The position numbers and the translations under genes were made by a program. Shown here piece after piece: positions 22,575-33,761 of a stretch of DNA of 64,000 nucleotides. Under the pieces are notes generated by a model. The model saw nothing but the letters and a program-made list of their open reading frames with translations. It had not been told where the DNA came from and searched no databases. Source of the DNA: Selaginella moellendorffii (Eukaryota; Streptophyta; Lycopodiopsida; Selaginellales; Selaginellaceae); assembly GCF_000143415.4 (NCBI RefSeq), contig NW_003314261.1, positions 2,073,802-2,137,801 of the forward strand, written 5' to 3'. How positions within the stretch are numbered: the first letter of the stretch is position 1; every line of letters begins with the position of its first letter.

Positions 22575-24497
22575 TCATGAAGGCGCTTGTGGATACACGA
22601 GCCTGTCTCGTCCAGAAACTAGCGTGGCCGACTCAATGACGTCGCCGGTTTTTAGCTGGGATAGAAGTTCACGTCCTTTGGTTGCATATCTGAAAAACCA
22701 TGGATTGATTCGAGGCAGATGGAGATGAGACAAAGCTTACCCGAAAACTGCGAATTGGCCTTCTTCAAAGGAAAGTCCACCAAGCCCAGCCTGAGGTGAT
22801 ATAAAAGCTTAAAACTTCGTCTATTGTAAGACAAAGAAAGTGGAAACTTACGCTTCGCCTATCATATAAGTAGAAGAAAAACTGAGATGCGGATGACAAA
22901 TCTTCCGCGCTAGGGTCGTGTGCCATTGCCACAGCGCCGTATACAGATAGTGGAAGTACTGGCAGCTCGCCATCCTGAAAGAGAGAGTTGTCATTCATAT
23001 ATCTCTTTGAATGTGTGACTACTCACCTGAATACTCAAAGTTGTTTTGTACAGTGGCTGGAATTCCCCGGATGGCAAGATCTCCATTGGAAGGGCGTCCT
23101 GCTGAGCGCTATCCGATAGTATCGCTTGTTCAGTTGTCCTGAGCTTGACTCCGTTGTAAAAGCCTTTTAAAACCTGGGAAGAAAACTTTAGTGACTGATA
23201 AGAACTAGATGCAGGAACCTTATCGGCGAAATTTCCAGCAGTGATGGGTGCAGAAAAACCATCAAGAACAACCTGCCAGTTTGAAACATCTCAAGAAATT
23301 TTCATAGCAATGTCAAGGAAATGAACGCAATTACCTGAATTGTTCCCTGTGGTTGAGGTCCTTGACCGGCTGCAACGGTGAAGGCCGTGTTATCACCTTT
23401 CTTCACAACCATTTCAACCAATGCTCGACCAGTAAGCCTATAGTATCAAACAAGGGGTGTTAACGAAGAATTTCCACAGGATTAAACCTGTGAAACCTGG
23501 GCAACTGTTGGTATTGTGCTGGAAGTAGATATGGAAGAGCTGGGGCCTGTTTCAGAAACCTTGGCACATAAGAAGTGAATGAACAGCGTTATCGAAAACG
23601 ATCTACCTTAGGTTTTTACCTGCAAAAGCTCAATCTGAGCTATAACATCCAGGGACGAAGCAAGTCTTATTGAGACCTTGTCAGCATCTTGCTCCCCAAT
23701 GCTCGCAAGCAAGGCTGGCAATCCTGCCTGAAGTCACACATTCACAAAACGAAGAAAAAGGATATGGAGAACATACTACCTTCTCATCAACTAGTGTATT
23801 GTAGAGCTCTTGTCCCGTCGCCCTCTTCTCCTCAGGTATTGAAGATATGATAGTGTCTTTGCCATCCATAACTATCTGAAAGAAAACACTCAAGACGAAG
23901 TGTATCGACAACTCGTTCGTACCTTGAGAGCTTTCTTAACATCCGATTCCATGCTACCGTATGGCTTCCTTTGTGGGATCCTGAGGAGATAGAAAATGTT
24001 TTCCAAAGGTTCCTATGAAGAACAAAAAGTTCCAATGGAACATTGAGAGATTTTGGAGAAATATACCTGAATGGCTTTCATGGTGGGTGTGATCACAGGA
24101 ATAGCTCGGCGCAGCGCTACCTCTGCAGTGCGTGGCACTTTGGTATCTGGAGAGTAGAGAATCGCATTTGCCACCGGGAAATTCCAGTCGCTAAACGGTG
24201 CTGCCACCTGCATTGCTGCGAAAATTGCTATGGCGGCCTTCTTCCAGCTCTGTGGCTCAAAAAAGGGTGAATTCGCAGCGCGTGGTGGATCTTGGAGATG
24301 TAGATGCATCGATTCCTCGCCCGCCTGGAAAGAAATCGCTCGAAATCCTTGATATTTGCACGTATTGAACTTACGGCAGCTGACCGGATCGTCGAAATCC
24401 TTGGCGCCGACACCGGCGAGAGCGACAATCCATTCCGCGGCCTGGCGCTCACCGCGGATGCTCCCACACAGACCCTAGCGCTACCGCAATGCGGCAT
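22575..24497 (-). CDS. CYP37: Chloroplast lumen cyclophilin-like protein CYP37
   Basis: About a dozen short exons. The N-terminus is a two-part targeting sequence: a Ser/Arg-rich stretch, then a hydrophobic segment after SWKKAA (IAIFAAMQVAAP) ending near VANA, the usual lumen signal cut site. The mature part has the CYP37/CYP38 layout: helical N-terminal region (IFYLLRIPQRKPYGSMES ... ELYNTLVDEK), then a degenerate cyclophilin fold (VVLDGFSAPITAGNFADK, DGELPVLPLSVYGAVAMAH, SQFFFYLYDRRSAGLGGLSF, GQFAVFGYATKGRELLSQL). Residues needed for proline isomerisation are not kept in this family; it helps photosystem assembly and stability. The 3' end converges on CTF7 with only 140 bp between stop codons, so the transcripts probably overlap. 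Confidence 0.92.
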
Positions 24498-24788
24498 AGC
24501 TTCGTTGTGCTAGAAAGCCTTATCCCAATGGAAAGATATTTGAATTTCTAGATTCGAACCGGGGATTTCGACAAACCCTAACCCCGTGTTCTTGGATCGA
24601 GGCCGCTCATCGCGCTGGAGCAGTGGCGCCCAAGCGGCGCCATTCCAAATTCCTGGTAGGCCGACGAATTCCTTGCTACATTCCCTCGCTACTCACACAA
24701 CCGCGATTTAGCTGCATTTCTAGATCGATCAATCGATCGAAAGAAGAGTTAAATCGTTCAATTGATCTGTCGAGAGCACAGAGAAGAA
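24498..24788. promoter_or_regulatory. Divergent promoter region, CYP37 and SPATA17-like
   Basis: 291 bp lie between the divergent starts. A telobox-like aaaccctaa is at 24573-24581. No clear TATA motif is seen for either gene. A plastid protein gene and a presumed sperm-flagellum gene share this region, which makes strict co-regulation unlikely. Confidence 0.4.
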
Positions 24789-25966
24789 ATGGAGATGGCT
24801 CGGGCGAGGCGCCGGCTGGAGGCGATGCTCCAGGCCTACGTCGACACGTCACAGTAAGCATTCAAATAATCTTCCTAGAACAACTAAACTGTGTGGAAAG
24901 AAACGAGAATTTTTCAGTGTGGCTGAGGAAAATAGATCCAAAGAACACCATTCAGTGATCCTTCTTCAGGTAGATCATACTCTCCATTTTTTCTCATTCC
25001 GGTTTTCTTCTTTCCTTCATTCTTAAGCTTGCGAGCAGCTGGTACTTAATGTTTCAGTTCCTCAATAACAGTGTGCTTGGAGACGAAGAAGAGTCTACAA
25101 GCTTATCAAGAGATGGAACACTGCTGCTACAAACATCCAAAGAGTTTACCGCGGCCACCTTGGGCGAGAGAGATTCTATGCCATCAGTCGTGCCCGTGAC
25201 ACCAAGCTCCGAGTCGCGTACTTCAACCACAAGGCCACGACGATCCAGAGGATCTTTCGCGGGTTTTACAGCAGGAAATTCGTCCACAGCTACTACGCAA
25301 GGAAAGAGTTCCTGCTTGACGCGATGGCCCGAAACTACGAGGTGAAGACCGACATCTTTGCGAACTTCAAGCAGCAGTGGGACGCCCGGATCAACAAGGT
25401 GGCGACGAAAACCCGCGAGGAGATTGAAAAGTTCTTCAAGTCCAGTCACTACTTCGTAAGTTCTCTGGAAGCTTTTTTGGTTCCTTTTGTTTCTAAGTCT
25501 CTTCTCTTTGTTCTTGCAGCTGGGAACTGAGGCCGAAGAAGGCATGTACTACTCCCACTACCTCAAAGTTTTGGGAGAACCAAACATCATCGAGGAGAAG
25601 ATCAAGGAAACGGGGAAGGCGATGAATTGCGTGGAAGAAGTGAAGCGCTTGAAGCGTCGGCCGGGGCGACCGCCTCTGTGGAGATCAAAGTACTACATCA
25701 CTAGCGTCGGGCCATACTTCACTCGATTCGACGTGAAGAAGCAGGAGGAGAAAGAGGCGAGAGAGAACCGGCTGTTCCACCAGGACTTCATCGTCTACGC
25801 GAGGCAGCAGGACAAGATTGATATGTTCAAGGGGCCGACGATCCGGGTCCAGACAGACTACGAGCAGGGCAAAGTTAAAGATCAAAAGGGATGGACGAAG
25901 ATCTCGGACAAGCCATTCATGGTGTGCGTTCCACGGCGGCGCCGATTCTCCTGTGGTGGTTTGTAG
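24789..25966 (+). CDS. SPATA17: IQ-motif protein, SPATA17-like (cilia/flagella associated)
   Basis: Exons 24789-24853, 24918-24969, 25072-25455 and 25520-25966 give 315 aa. Two IQ calmodulin-binding motifs lie in tandem near residues 50 and 75: NIQRVYRGHLGRERF and TIQRIFRGFYSRKF, separated by VAYFNHKA. Next comes VHSYYARKEFLLDAMARNYE, which matches the SPATA17 pattern (KYLFNYYYLKEYL). The C-terminal part is charged and ends KPFMVCVPRRRRFSCGGL. SPATA17 homologues are known from animals and algae with motile cilia; I recall none in flowering plants. The acceptor of exon 3 (25071) was chosen because it restores the IQ frame; the nearer one at about 25057 does not. Confidence 0.78.
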
Positions 25967-26544
25967 TCTTTGGATTTCTATAGAATGGAAAATACACTTG
26001 TTCTTAACTAAGTTTTAATGACTTTTATACTATATATGATATTAGGGTTTAGACCTGAAGAAGCCTATTTGTTGGCCAGAAAAGAAAAGGATTTTTATAA
26101 AGGAAATCAGACGGCAAGGATTAATTTGACAATATTTTTCTTTCAGCAAAATATTTATCTTCTAAATTAAAGTGGACGGCTTGGATTAATTCAAACATCT
26201 TATCTGACGTTCAAGATTGGCAATCTGGTTCCTGACCGTTGTCTGCAGACACGATCCCGATGTTCATCTGCGACGTCTACTTTTAATATCTGACGGCCGC
26301 GCTCGCGCCACGCGGGGCAGAGGTTTTTCTTTGACCTCCTCCCTCCGGTGTCTAGGGTTTGCTTTCTTTGTTGCGGTCCCGGGGAAGGGGTCCGACAAGT
26401 GCGGGAGGGTTTGGCTGCTCGCCCTGGATCGGCGCCATTCTTCCTCTGCTAGATCGGCTCTCAGGTGTGATCTATGGCGCGCCACATTCTCCAAGGTAAT
26501 GACGATTTGGTTTCGTGTCAGCTGGCTCGGCGCAATCTAGGCAG
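25967..26544. other. Intergenic: SPATA17-like 3' end and SH3P promoter
   Basis: AT-rich up to about 26210, then GC-rich. A telobox-like tagggttt sits at 26353-26360 in the presumed SH3P leader. A possible leader intron (gtaatgac...atctag) may end just before the SH3P ATG. No other gene is seen. Confidence 0.4.
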
Positions 26545-28210
26545 ATGGATGCGATCAGGAAACAGGCGAGCAAATTTCGGGAGCAAGTCGCCAAACAGCA
26601 ACAGGCTCGTTTCCATCCAGGATTGGGAGATTTGCTCACGATTTGGATTGGTGGTTCGCAGGCGGTATTCAAACAATTCTCGCAAGGATATGGCGGCTCT
26701 CAAGGGACCGACATTGTGACGAACGAGGCGGAGCAGCAGAGGCACCAGCAGCTGGAAAGATTATTTATATCTACACGCGCTGGCAAGGTATTGAGTTGTC
26801 GTTTGTTGCAACGAAGGGAATTCTTTCGATTTCTTACTCTTCTGATACTGATAGCTTTGTTGCTTTGTGTGCTGATGTGTAGCATTTCCAAAGAGAAATA
26901 GTGCGTGGAACTGAAGGATTGATCTCTACTGGATCCAAGCAGCTTGATGTTTGTAAGTGTTTCTTGTGAAAAAAATTCCAAATTGTGAGAGAGAAAAGCT
27001 TATGGTTTTTTGAACAGCTACCAAGCTTGCGGAGGATTGCCGAAAGTATGCCGCTGAAGGACCAGCTCCGAATGGGGCCCTTGCAAAGTCGGCTACGTAC
27101 TTTGGAAATGCTCGACTCAATATTGAGAAGGAGAGAGATAGCATGCATCGAGCACTTGGTACTCAGGTAAGAAAGACATTCTTTGTGATAAGTTTTAACA
27201 AGTCTTGCAGGTTGCTGAGCCTTTGAGAGCGATGGTGATGGGAGCACCTTTGGAAGACGCGCGGCACTTGGCACAACGCTATGATCGTCTGCGCCAGGAG
27301 GCTGAAGCGCAGGTTTGGTCGGTTGTGTTCCTGCTTTTTTTCTCTTGGTACCAAAGGTGTTAATGGTCAGGGCCAGGAGGTTACTCGAAGAAGGTCGAAA
27401 GAGACCGGCCTCAATGCAGACAACGCCTTGAAACTGCAAATGGCCGAATCGAAACTGACAGAGCTTATGGCAGCAATGACAGAGCTGGGAAAAGAAGCCG
27501 CTGCGGCGATGACTGCTGTTGAAGCTCAACAGCAGCGTCTCACATTGCAACGTCTCATTGCCATGGTAAGCATCAGTCACTGGTAATTAAAGTCCCACAG
27601 TTTTTTGCGTTTCTTTTGCCAGGTAGAAGCCGAGCGAGCTTATCATCAGCGCGTGACTGATATCCTTGACAAGCTTCACACCCAGGCAAGTTGCGACGTT
27701 CTCTTGACCGGAAACACAGGGCTGAGATATAATTGTTCTCCAGATGGTTGCAGAACGGTTACAGGGAGAGTCGGGCGCGTCACAACAGCTAGAGCACTCC
27801 ACGTCCCCTCCTCCGTACGAGGAAGTAAAAGAGAATGGTGGCTACTCCAACGTTTATCAATCCAACTCCGACCGAAAGTCATCGTTTTTCCTGGCCGAGG
27901 TACTGGGCTCTTTTTAAAGTTATAGCTGTGCTCTAAAACGTGCCGCCCAGGTGATGCATCCTTTTGAGGCGGAATCCGAGGGAGAGCTTACGATAGCTGT
28001 TGGTGATTACGTCGTTGTTCGCCAGGTAATCTAGATGCGTTTCATGGCTCCTAGTTTTGTCATACGATTCGATCTAACTTCCAGGTTTCTACGACGGGAT
28101 GGTCCGAGGGGGAGTGCCGAGGCAAAGCCGGATGGTTTCCTTCGGCCTACGTCGAGCGTCGGCAGCGTGTTCCGGCGAGCAAGGTAAGTAATGATCGATC
28201 TTCTCCTTGA
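26545..28210 (+). CDS. SH3 domain protein of the SH3P1/2/3 family
   Basis: Ten exons: 26545-26604, 26662-26787, 26883-26952, 27018-27166, 27211-27312, 27371-27565, 27623-27685, 27744-27899, 27951-28025, 28085-28210, about 370 aa. The start MDAIRKQASKFREQVAKQQQ joined to AVFKQF is nearly that of Arabidopsis SH3P2. A BAR-like coiled region follows (VAEPLRAMVMGAPLEDARHL), then a proline patch SPPPYEEV and a C-terminal SH3 domain (EGELTIAVGDYVVVRQ, GWSEGECRGKAGWFPSAYVE). SH3P proteins bind phosphoinositides, ubiquitin and ATG8 and act in clathrin trafficking, autophagy and cell-plate formation. Introns 1 and 7 use GC donors. The end RVPASKVSNDRSSP assumes no splice after ASK; SH3P2 also ends ...ASKVS. 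Confidence 0.92.
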
Positions 28211-28707
28211 CACTCGTTTCTTTCGAATGGAATAATAAAAGCTTGGAGGAACTTCCAGGTCCAACCGTGCTTGTGCCCCATGTAGGCCTTCTCGAGGAAT
28301 CGATAACTTTGAGTTTGGGAGAGCTTTTCTCGCGTGATAATCTCTTGGAAGAGTGAGTACTCGGTTGTACACTGGTGCGCTTTAGCTTTTTTTTCTTCCT
28401 TCTCCTCCCCCTTGTATTTATATATCTAATTGATTGTTTTGATGATCCAGACAGACTTAAGAGATGATACTTCTTTGGTTACAAAAATTATAGCAGAGAA
28501 AAAAAGCATACAATGTACACAAAGCCATAGCACGAATTATGCGCGGCCGCGAATGAGACATAAGAAACTTTGCCTGCTCTTACGAGAGAGATAAATATCG
28601 CCTGCCGTGAGACCAGAAGAACGCATTAAAAGAGAAGTTACGAACCAAGGAGCGATGAGGATCTTCTAGCACGGACAAAAGAACGCTCGCTCTCTCTCTG
28701 AGATCTA
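28211..28707. other. Convergent intergenic region (3' UTRs)
   Basis: It lies between the SH3P stop (28210) and the propeller-protein stop (28708), which converge. AATAAAA at about 28231 could be a poly(A) signal for SH3P. No gene is seen. Confidence 0.5.
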
Positions 28708-30536
28708 TCAGTTGGACCAAACGTGGACAAGCCCCTGCCTGTTACCAGTGTAAATCTCGTTCCTCTCCTCGTCGTAGAACAACGCCGTCACGTCCTCGAG
28801 TGCCTCACGGACCGAGCCTCGGATGTTGGACGAGTTTGCGTGACACCGCGGGCTCACTTTGACGCTGGGATCGTCGGCTCGGATCTTTGCCAGGCACTTC
28901 CCGGTCAGGATATTGCTGATGTTGATCGAGCCTACTGCGAAAATGGAGCAGTCAGTACCACAGAAAAGAAAGAAACGATTAGAGAAACGAGAGATTGTGG
29001 TTACCTGTCTCTTCGTCGCATCCCTGGGCCTTGCAGTAGGAGATGATGAGGTCCTGCTCGCTGGTGATGTAGATGTTGTTTGTGTTACAGTCCGGGTACC
29101 ACAAGAGGTGGTCCTCGAAGGAAGTGACCAGCTCGCCGCGGAAGTTCCACACGGCGACAGTGCGGTTGCGAAACGTGAGGAACAACTGGTTCTCGTACAG
29201 AAAGATGAAGGCCGACGGTGTCATAAATTCGGTCCTGCTCACTTCCGTCAGTTGGGCGTTTCGTACCTGCGCGAACAAACCAAAAGCCGTCAGCTACAGG
29301 GATAAGCGCTTTGCTTTTACTTACGTCAAGGATTTGGAGGTTCTCGTTCTCCTGTTTCACTAGCAGCTTCTCGTTAAATTGCTCGATGAAGTCGAGCTTC
29401 TTGTTGCGGTGGAGGAGATGGTTAAACGCCTTTAGAACGGAACCATCTTCGATGGACAAGATTTTAAGAGGAACATGGCTCGCCGCTCTGTCAAATATGA
29501 GCAGCATAATGCCAGGACTGTGACCAGGAAAAAGAAAACGTCTTAAAGGAGTTCAAAAAATCACAACTTCACGCGTTACCTTATCTTAATCTCTTGGACA
29601 TGCTCGTCAGATATAGAGTACAGCATGGTGTAGTTTTTGAGATCAAAAACTTTGTAAATCCTGCAAGGAGAAAAAAAAAACCATCTCAGTAGTGATTAAA
29701 TGTTGCCGGAAAAGTGAGATGAGCATACCGATCCTGTGCGGAATACGTTAGCACCTTTCCGTTCACGTCGTCGAACTCCACGAAGCCGGGCCAACGCAAT
29801 GATTCTGTTTCGAACAAAGGAAATCCAGCGTCAGGCTGTCCTCTTCTAATATACCTGCGAAAAGTTAACACAAACTAGTAAAATAAAAGATGAAAGCATG
29901 GAAAGTTTTACTCGATGGGTGTTGTCCTGCATTTTAGTGAGCTGAAATTGTCAGATGCGTATACTGAAACAGTGATGAGCGAGTCGTTGTTTTTGTTATA
30001 GAAAAGGCTTCTGATGACTTCGTCGGAGCTGATATTGAGAAAACAGATCTTCTTATTTGTTTCTAAAAGCCCAAACGAAACAAAAAGAAAAGATTATATT
30101 TGCCAGGGAAATGTGAACGGATATGACTGCCTACCTCTGCTGAAAGCAGCACAAATGCCCGAATGCGCCAAAGCAAAAACGATGTCACGGGCAGCAACGA
30201 TCTCCACGATCTTGGACCTCTTCTTTAAGAATGGAAGTTTCAAGCATCTGTGCGCTTTGGGATCGTGGGTATCAAACTCTTCCTATTGCGAACCCCAAAG
30301 AAAAATAAAAAATGCAGCTGAGATAAGTATCTAATCCATACCTGGAGCTGGAAGTTTCGAAACTTCTCCTGGGAGCTTGTCCGATTGAACGCCCAGTTGC
30401 CCGCGCGGCTGATCTCTCGCCTCATGAGCTTTCGGACACTGTTGCCGCAGTAATCGTCAGGACGTGGTCGCTTGCCCGCTTGGATGCGCCGGCCGGACGA
30501 GGGTCTGGGGCTCACTTGCAGCTTCTTGGAATCCAT
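28708..30536 (-). CDS. Conserved plant WD40-like beta-propeller protein, function unknown
   Basis: Eight or so exons with short introns, about 460 aa. It starts MDSKKLQVSPRPSSGRRI. Blade-like stretches follow: IVAARDIVFALAHSGICAAF, SLFYNKNNDSLITVSVY, FDDVNGKVLTYSAQDRIYKV, SPGIMLLIFDRAASHVPLKI, FIEQFNEKLLVKQENENLQI, TFRNRTVAVWNFRGELVTSF and ENLIISYCKA-like SEQDLIISYCKAQG. The end is ALFYDEERNEIYTGNRQGLV then HVWSN. The sequence is close to a single-copy family usually annotated as transducin/WD40-repeat in flowering plants. Strong conservation suggests a core role, but I know of no assigned function. It is transcribed away from the gamma-CAL gene, 431 bp apart. Confidence 0.85.
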
Positions 30537-30967
30537 GCCTCCCCACAATCCCTAACCAAAGCACCAAACCCTCGCGGCGAGACCTCGAGCGCCAGCGGCA
30601 GGAGTAGCGCCTTCAGCCCTGCATTGTCATCGCGCAAAGGAATCGTCCCCCCAGAGCGCTAGCGCCGGAGAATCGAAGAACCGAGGAGAAAGAAGGCGCA
30701 ACGCGCACTATTACCCTGCCCTAAACTCAAAAAACAACTGCAACAAGGTAAAAAACTTAGATCAAACAAATACAAACTGGGCCGTTGGATGCAACCTAGT
30801 CGGACGGCCCAGATCGAGAAATTCAAACGTCCGGCCGCCGGCGTTTTTTGAATTTCACGATTTGATCTTTACTTAGAGGGTCCAAGTGATGCATGGTTCG
30901 AATCCTTTCCCGTGAGGTCTAAGTAGTGCAAGTGGTGCATGGTTCGAATCTATTTGGGGCCGCAGCT
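30537..30967. promoter_or_regulatory. Divergent promoter region, propeller gene and gamma-CAL
   Basis: 431 bp. Near the gamma-CAL start a 20-bp phrase, agtgatgcatggttcgaatc, occurs at 30886-30905, and again with one change at 30934-30953. The ggttcgaatc core equals a Pol III B-box, but no complete tRNA can be folded. It may be a tRNA-derived remnant duplicated in place. Confidence 0.4.
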
Positions 30968-32843
30968 ATGGCGGCACTGCGACGATGGAGGGAGCACGCT
31001 GGATCGCTCCGAAATCTCTTCGCGGGAGCTCCGGCGCGGGGGGGATCGCAGGAATCGCCATCGCCATGGCGCCTGCTCCAGCAATCCAGGAAGGTAACGC
31101 AGATCACAGTGCCGCTGACGCCGCCCGAGGGATTCTATCGGGCCGACTGGGATTATCGCGGCCAGCGCCAGATCGTACCCCTGGCTATGGCGGTGCCATA
31201 CATCGCGCCCGATGCCTGGGTCGCGCCGAATGCCACGCTCATCGGGAACGTCAAGGTGGAGGACAAGTGCACGGTGTGGTATGGGACGGTGCTACGAGGC
31301 GATCTTAACAAAATCCAAATGGGATTTTGCTCGCATATCTTCGACCGCTGTGTTCTTCACGTCGCCTCCGAGTCCCCAGTTGGTACGTTTTACTATCTTT
31401 TTATTGTTTCGTCCATGGTTAGAATGTAGATCGCAGTGAACGGTTTCGTGAATTATTTATTTTTGGTGGTGGCTTGCTTTCGTTTGTGTTTGATTGACAT
31501 AGTTCTTCTCTTGCTGCTATGATTCTTTTTTGTTTTCGGCATTCCACGGTTTGTTCTAAACTTAAAACTCTTTCCAGCATAACTCTGGATTTGCTATAGT
31601 TTTGCATCCATTCTCTCTTGCTGCTGCGATTTATCCGATGGTACTGAAAAGTTTGTCCATCCCAGGCTTGTCTCTCCGTTTGTTGCTTTTATCATTCTGT
31701 GCTTCACGTTTGTGAAACTTCCATCCCTCATTTCGCAACTCTTTTCTCCTTTTCTACATTCCTCCTTGTTTGTTCTTGTCGTTTCTCTTGCTCCTATGAT
31801 GTTTTTTGCTTTTGGCATTTCAGCTTTTCGACCATCTAAACGTTTTCTCGCTTACACTCTTTCCAGCATTACTTTACGAGTTTTCCGATGATAGTCCATC
31901 CCAGGTGTTTCGCAACTCGTTCCTCTTTGCTACATTCCTCCTTGTTTGTTCTTTGCTTTTCTTTGAGCAACTTATCTCTTTGCTTTCTTTTCTTGTGTGT
32001 TAGTTTTCGTCCATGGTTTCCGAGAATGTAGATTGCAGTGTATGGTTTGTGATTTTTTTCGGTGGTGGCTTGCTTTTTTATTCCTTAGAAAGACCTTGTT
32101 TTCAAATTTGCTATGATTCGTTTTGGTTTTTGGCATTCCACCTTTCCGAGTGAACTTTCGTCTAAACGTTTCTCGCTTAGACTCTTTCTAGCATAACTTT
32201 GCATTTGCTAATTCATTCTCTCTTGCTGCTACGATTTATGTGATGGTACAGCCCATCCCAGCATTGTTTGTTTTATTTTTTATCATTCTGTGCTTCATGA
32301 AAACTGTTTCGCATTTCTTTTATCATTTGCTACGTTCCTCCTTGTTTGTTCTTTGCTTTTCTTTGAGCAACTTATCTTTGTGTGCTTTTCCTTCTCCAGG
32401 ACTTCCACCGCATCTCATCATCAGCCACTACGTAACAATCGGTCCCTACTGCACACTCCGGTCGTGCATCATCGAGCGCGAGTGCATCATAGGCGAGCGC
32501 TGCGTCATCATGGAAGGCTCCGTCGTGGAGACCCACAGCATTCTGGAGCCCGGCTCGGTGGTTCCTCCCGGACGCCGGATCCCAACGGGAGAGGTCTGGG
32601 CCGGCAATCCAGCGAAGTTCGTGAGAATGGTAACTTTCGACGAGACCAAGGCGTTCGTCGGCTTCGCCGAAGGCATCCGGAGCTACGCGCAGCAATACTT
32701 TCGGGAGTTTCTTCCTTACTCCACTGCCTACTTGGAGCTCGAGAAGATAGTGAAGAATGGAGGCGTCACTCTAAGCGTAAGTGGTCTCGAGTTCATCCAT
32801 TTCTTTTCCGGACTAACAGGTCTATTGGATTTTACAGCACTGA
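30968..32843 (+). CDS. Mitochondrial complex I gamma-carbonic-anhydrase-like subunit (gamma-CAL)
   Basis: Exons 30968-31382, 32400-32776 and a tiny last exon 32838-32843 (His-stop), about 265 aa. The N-terminus is Arg-rich and free of acids (MAALRRWREHAGSLRNL), as expected of a mitochondrial presequence. The rest is a left-handed beta helix: DWDYRGQRQIVPLA, APDAWVAPNATLIGNVKVED, VLRGDLNKIQMGFCS, then VTIGPYCTLRSC, CIIGERCVIMEGSVVETHS, PGSVVPPGRRIPTGEVWAGN. In active gamma-CAs two zinc histidines sit in VTIGHSAVLHGC; here they are Pro and Arg, so it is of the CAL class, structural parts of the complex I carbonic anhydrase domain. A 1-kb intron is unusual for this window. The 3' half was duplicated (see 35463). 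Confidence 0.93.
31400..32399. repeat. Internal duplication inside the gamma-CAL intron
   Basis: The intron carries diverged direct copies about 450-600 bp apart. Shared blocks: gaatgtagatcgcagtg... with ggtggtggcttgctt (31424 and 32024); a block with gctacattcctccttgtttg then ttctttgcttttctttgagc (31927 and 32330); and gcattccac...cataactttgc (about 31540 and 32130). The duplication explains why this intron is about 20 times the local norm. Confidence 0.75.
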
Positions 32844-32863
32844 GATCGTCCCAAACTTTTCAA

Positions 32864-32945
32864 GCTTCGGGGTTCCAAATTTTCGTGAAGTTGGAGAAGT
32901 TTCGAAGTTCCAAATTTTCGTGAAGTTAGGAAGGTTTCGAAGTGA
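32864..32945. repeat. Two-copy 35-bp repeat in the gamma-CAL 3' UTR
   Basis: The phrase gttccaaattttcgtgaagt, followed by gga(g)aa(g)gtttcgaag, occurs twice in tandem just after the stop codon. Confidence 0.75.
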
Positions 32946-33012
32946 ATAAGGAGATAGACAATGACGACATCCCTCTCTTTCATTTCTTCCAATTTGATAC
33001 CTTGTTTAGTCT

Positions 33013-33761
33013 TTATTATCTATCCTGTGCTCATTGGTGTGCTCAGAGACGATCGTGACGACGTAGACATGGTGAGCGAGCGTAATTTTTTTTTATCGCG
33101 AGCTTTCTATTCTCTGGTTGACTTACATAACGAATCAAGGTCCGAGGAGCGCTGGAAACGCTCGTTACTGCTTTAGGCAACGCGACTCAAGATGATCACG
33201 GGCAGCTTTCTCCTGGTCTTGTGAACTGTGAACTTCTTGCAAGAGAGCAGAACATCGTTGCGTTGCTTTTGAGTTTGCTGGTAAGCTAGGAAACTTTATG
33301 GGAACTATCTTATCAAATGTCCTCAGGAGGAGGAGGATTTCTACGTCCGGTACTATGTTCTTCAGCTTCTTACGCGAGTTTCACCAGCTAGGTGAGTTGC
33401 TGTCGCAAGCTTGGATACGCAAATCTAAATGGTGTGCACTTGAAGATTCCAAGAGGAAGTCCTAGCAACAATCACAAGACTCATGGATATGAAGCTGGAA
33501 TGCGAGGTCGTAGACGGCTGAAAAGCTCACGTAATAAACGTTTGCGGGTGATCTGGAATGAAGCACTTGTGCTTTGACAGGTGGGACCTTTGATGTATTT
33601 GAGCTTTCGTTTCTGCTTGCTATTTTTTTTTTAACAGGAGATTCAAAAGATAGTTGTTTTTGAAGGCGCCTTTGAGAGGGTGTTTCACATTGTAAAGGAA
33701 GGAGGGTCCCAGGTAGCGTTGGAGCCGATCTTTGAAGTCTAAAATACTTCTATGATATGCA
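33013..33761 (+). pseudogene. Truncated copy of the GC6 golgin gene
   Basis: This stretch is a near copy of 36413-37225 in GC6, covering the exons for IGVLRDDRDDVDM, VRGALETLVTALGNATQDD, EEEDFYVRYYVLQLL and EIQKIVVFEGAFERVFHI plus their introns. It lacks the promoter, start codon and first exons. The left junction joins the gamma-CAL 3' flank (gataccttgtt) directly to gtgctcattggtgtgctcag. Internal losses break it further: about 10 bp missing after ctt(c)acgc near 33375, changes around 33465-33500, a deletion that joins ctttgac to aggtggg near 33580, and loss of the EEGGSDGGI segment. It is therefore a non-functional duplicate. Confidence 0.9.

Noticed and set aside
30886-30953. tRNA gene suggested by two ggttcgaatc B-box cores
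   Set aside because: No acceptor stem, D arm or anticodon arm can be placed, and the T stem is poorly paired. Kept only as a possible remnant.
33013-33761. A second functional golgin gene
   Set aside because: It lacks promoter, start codon and first exons and has frame-breaking deletions relative to the GC6 gene.
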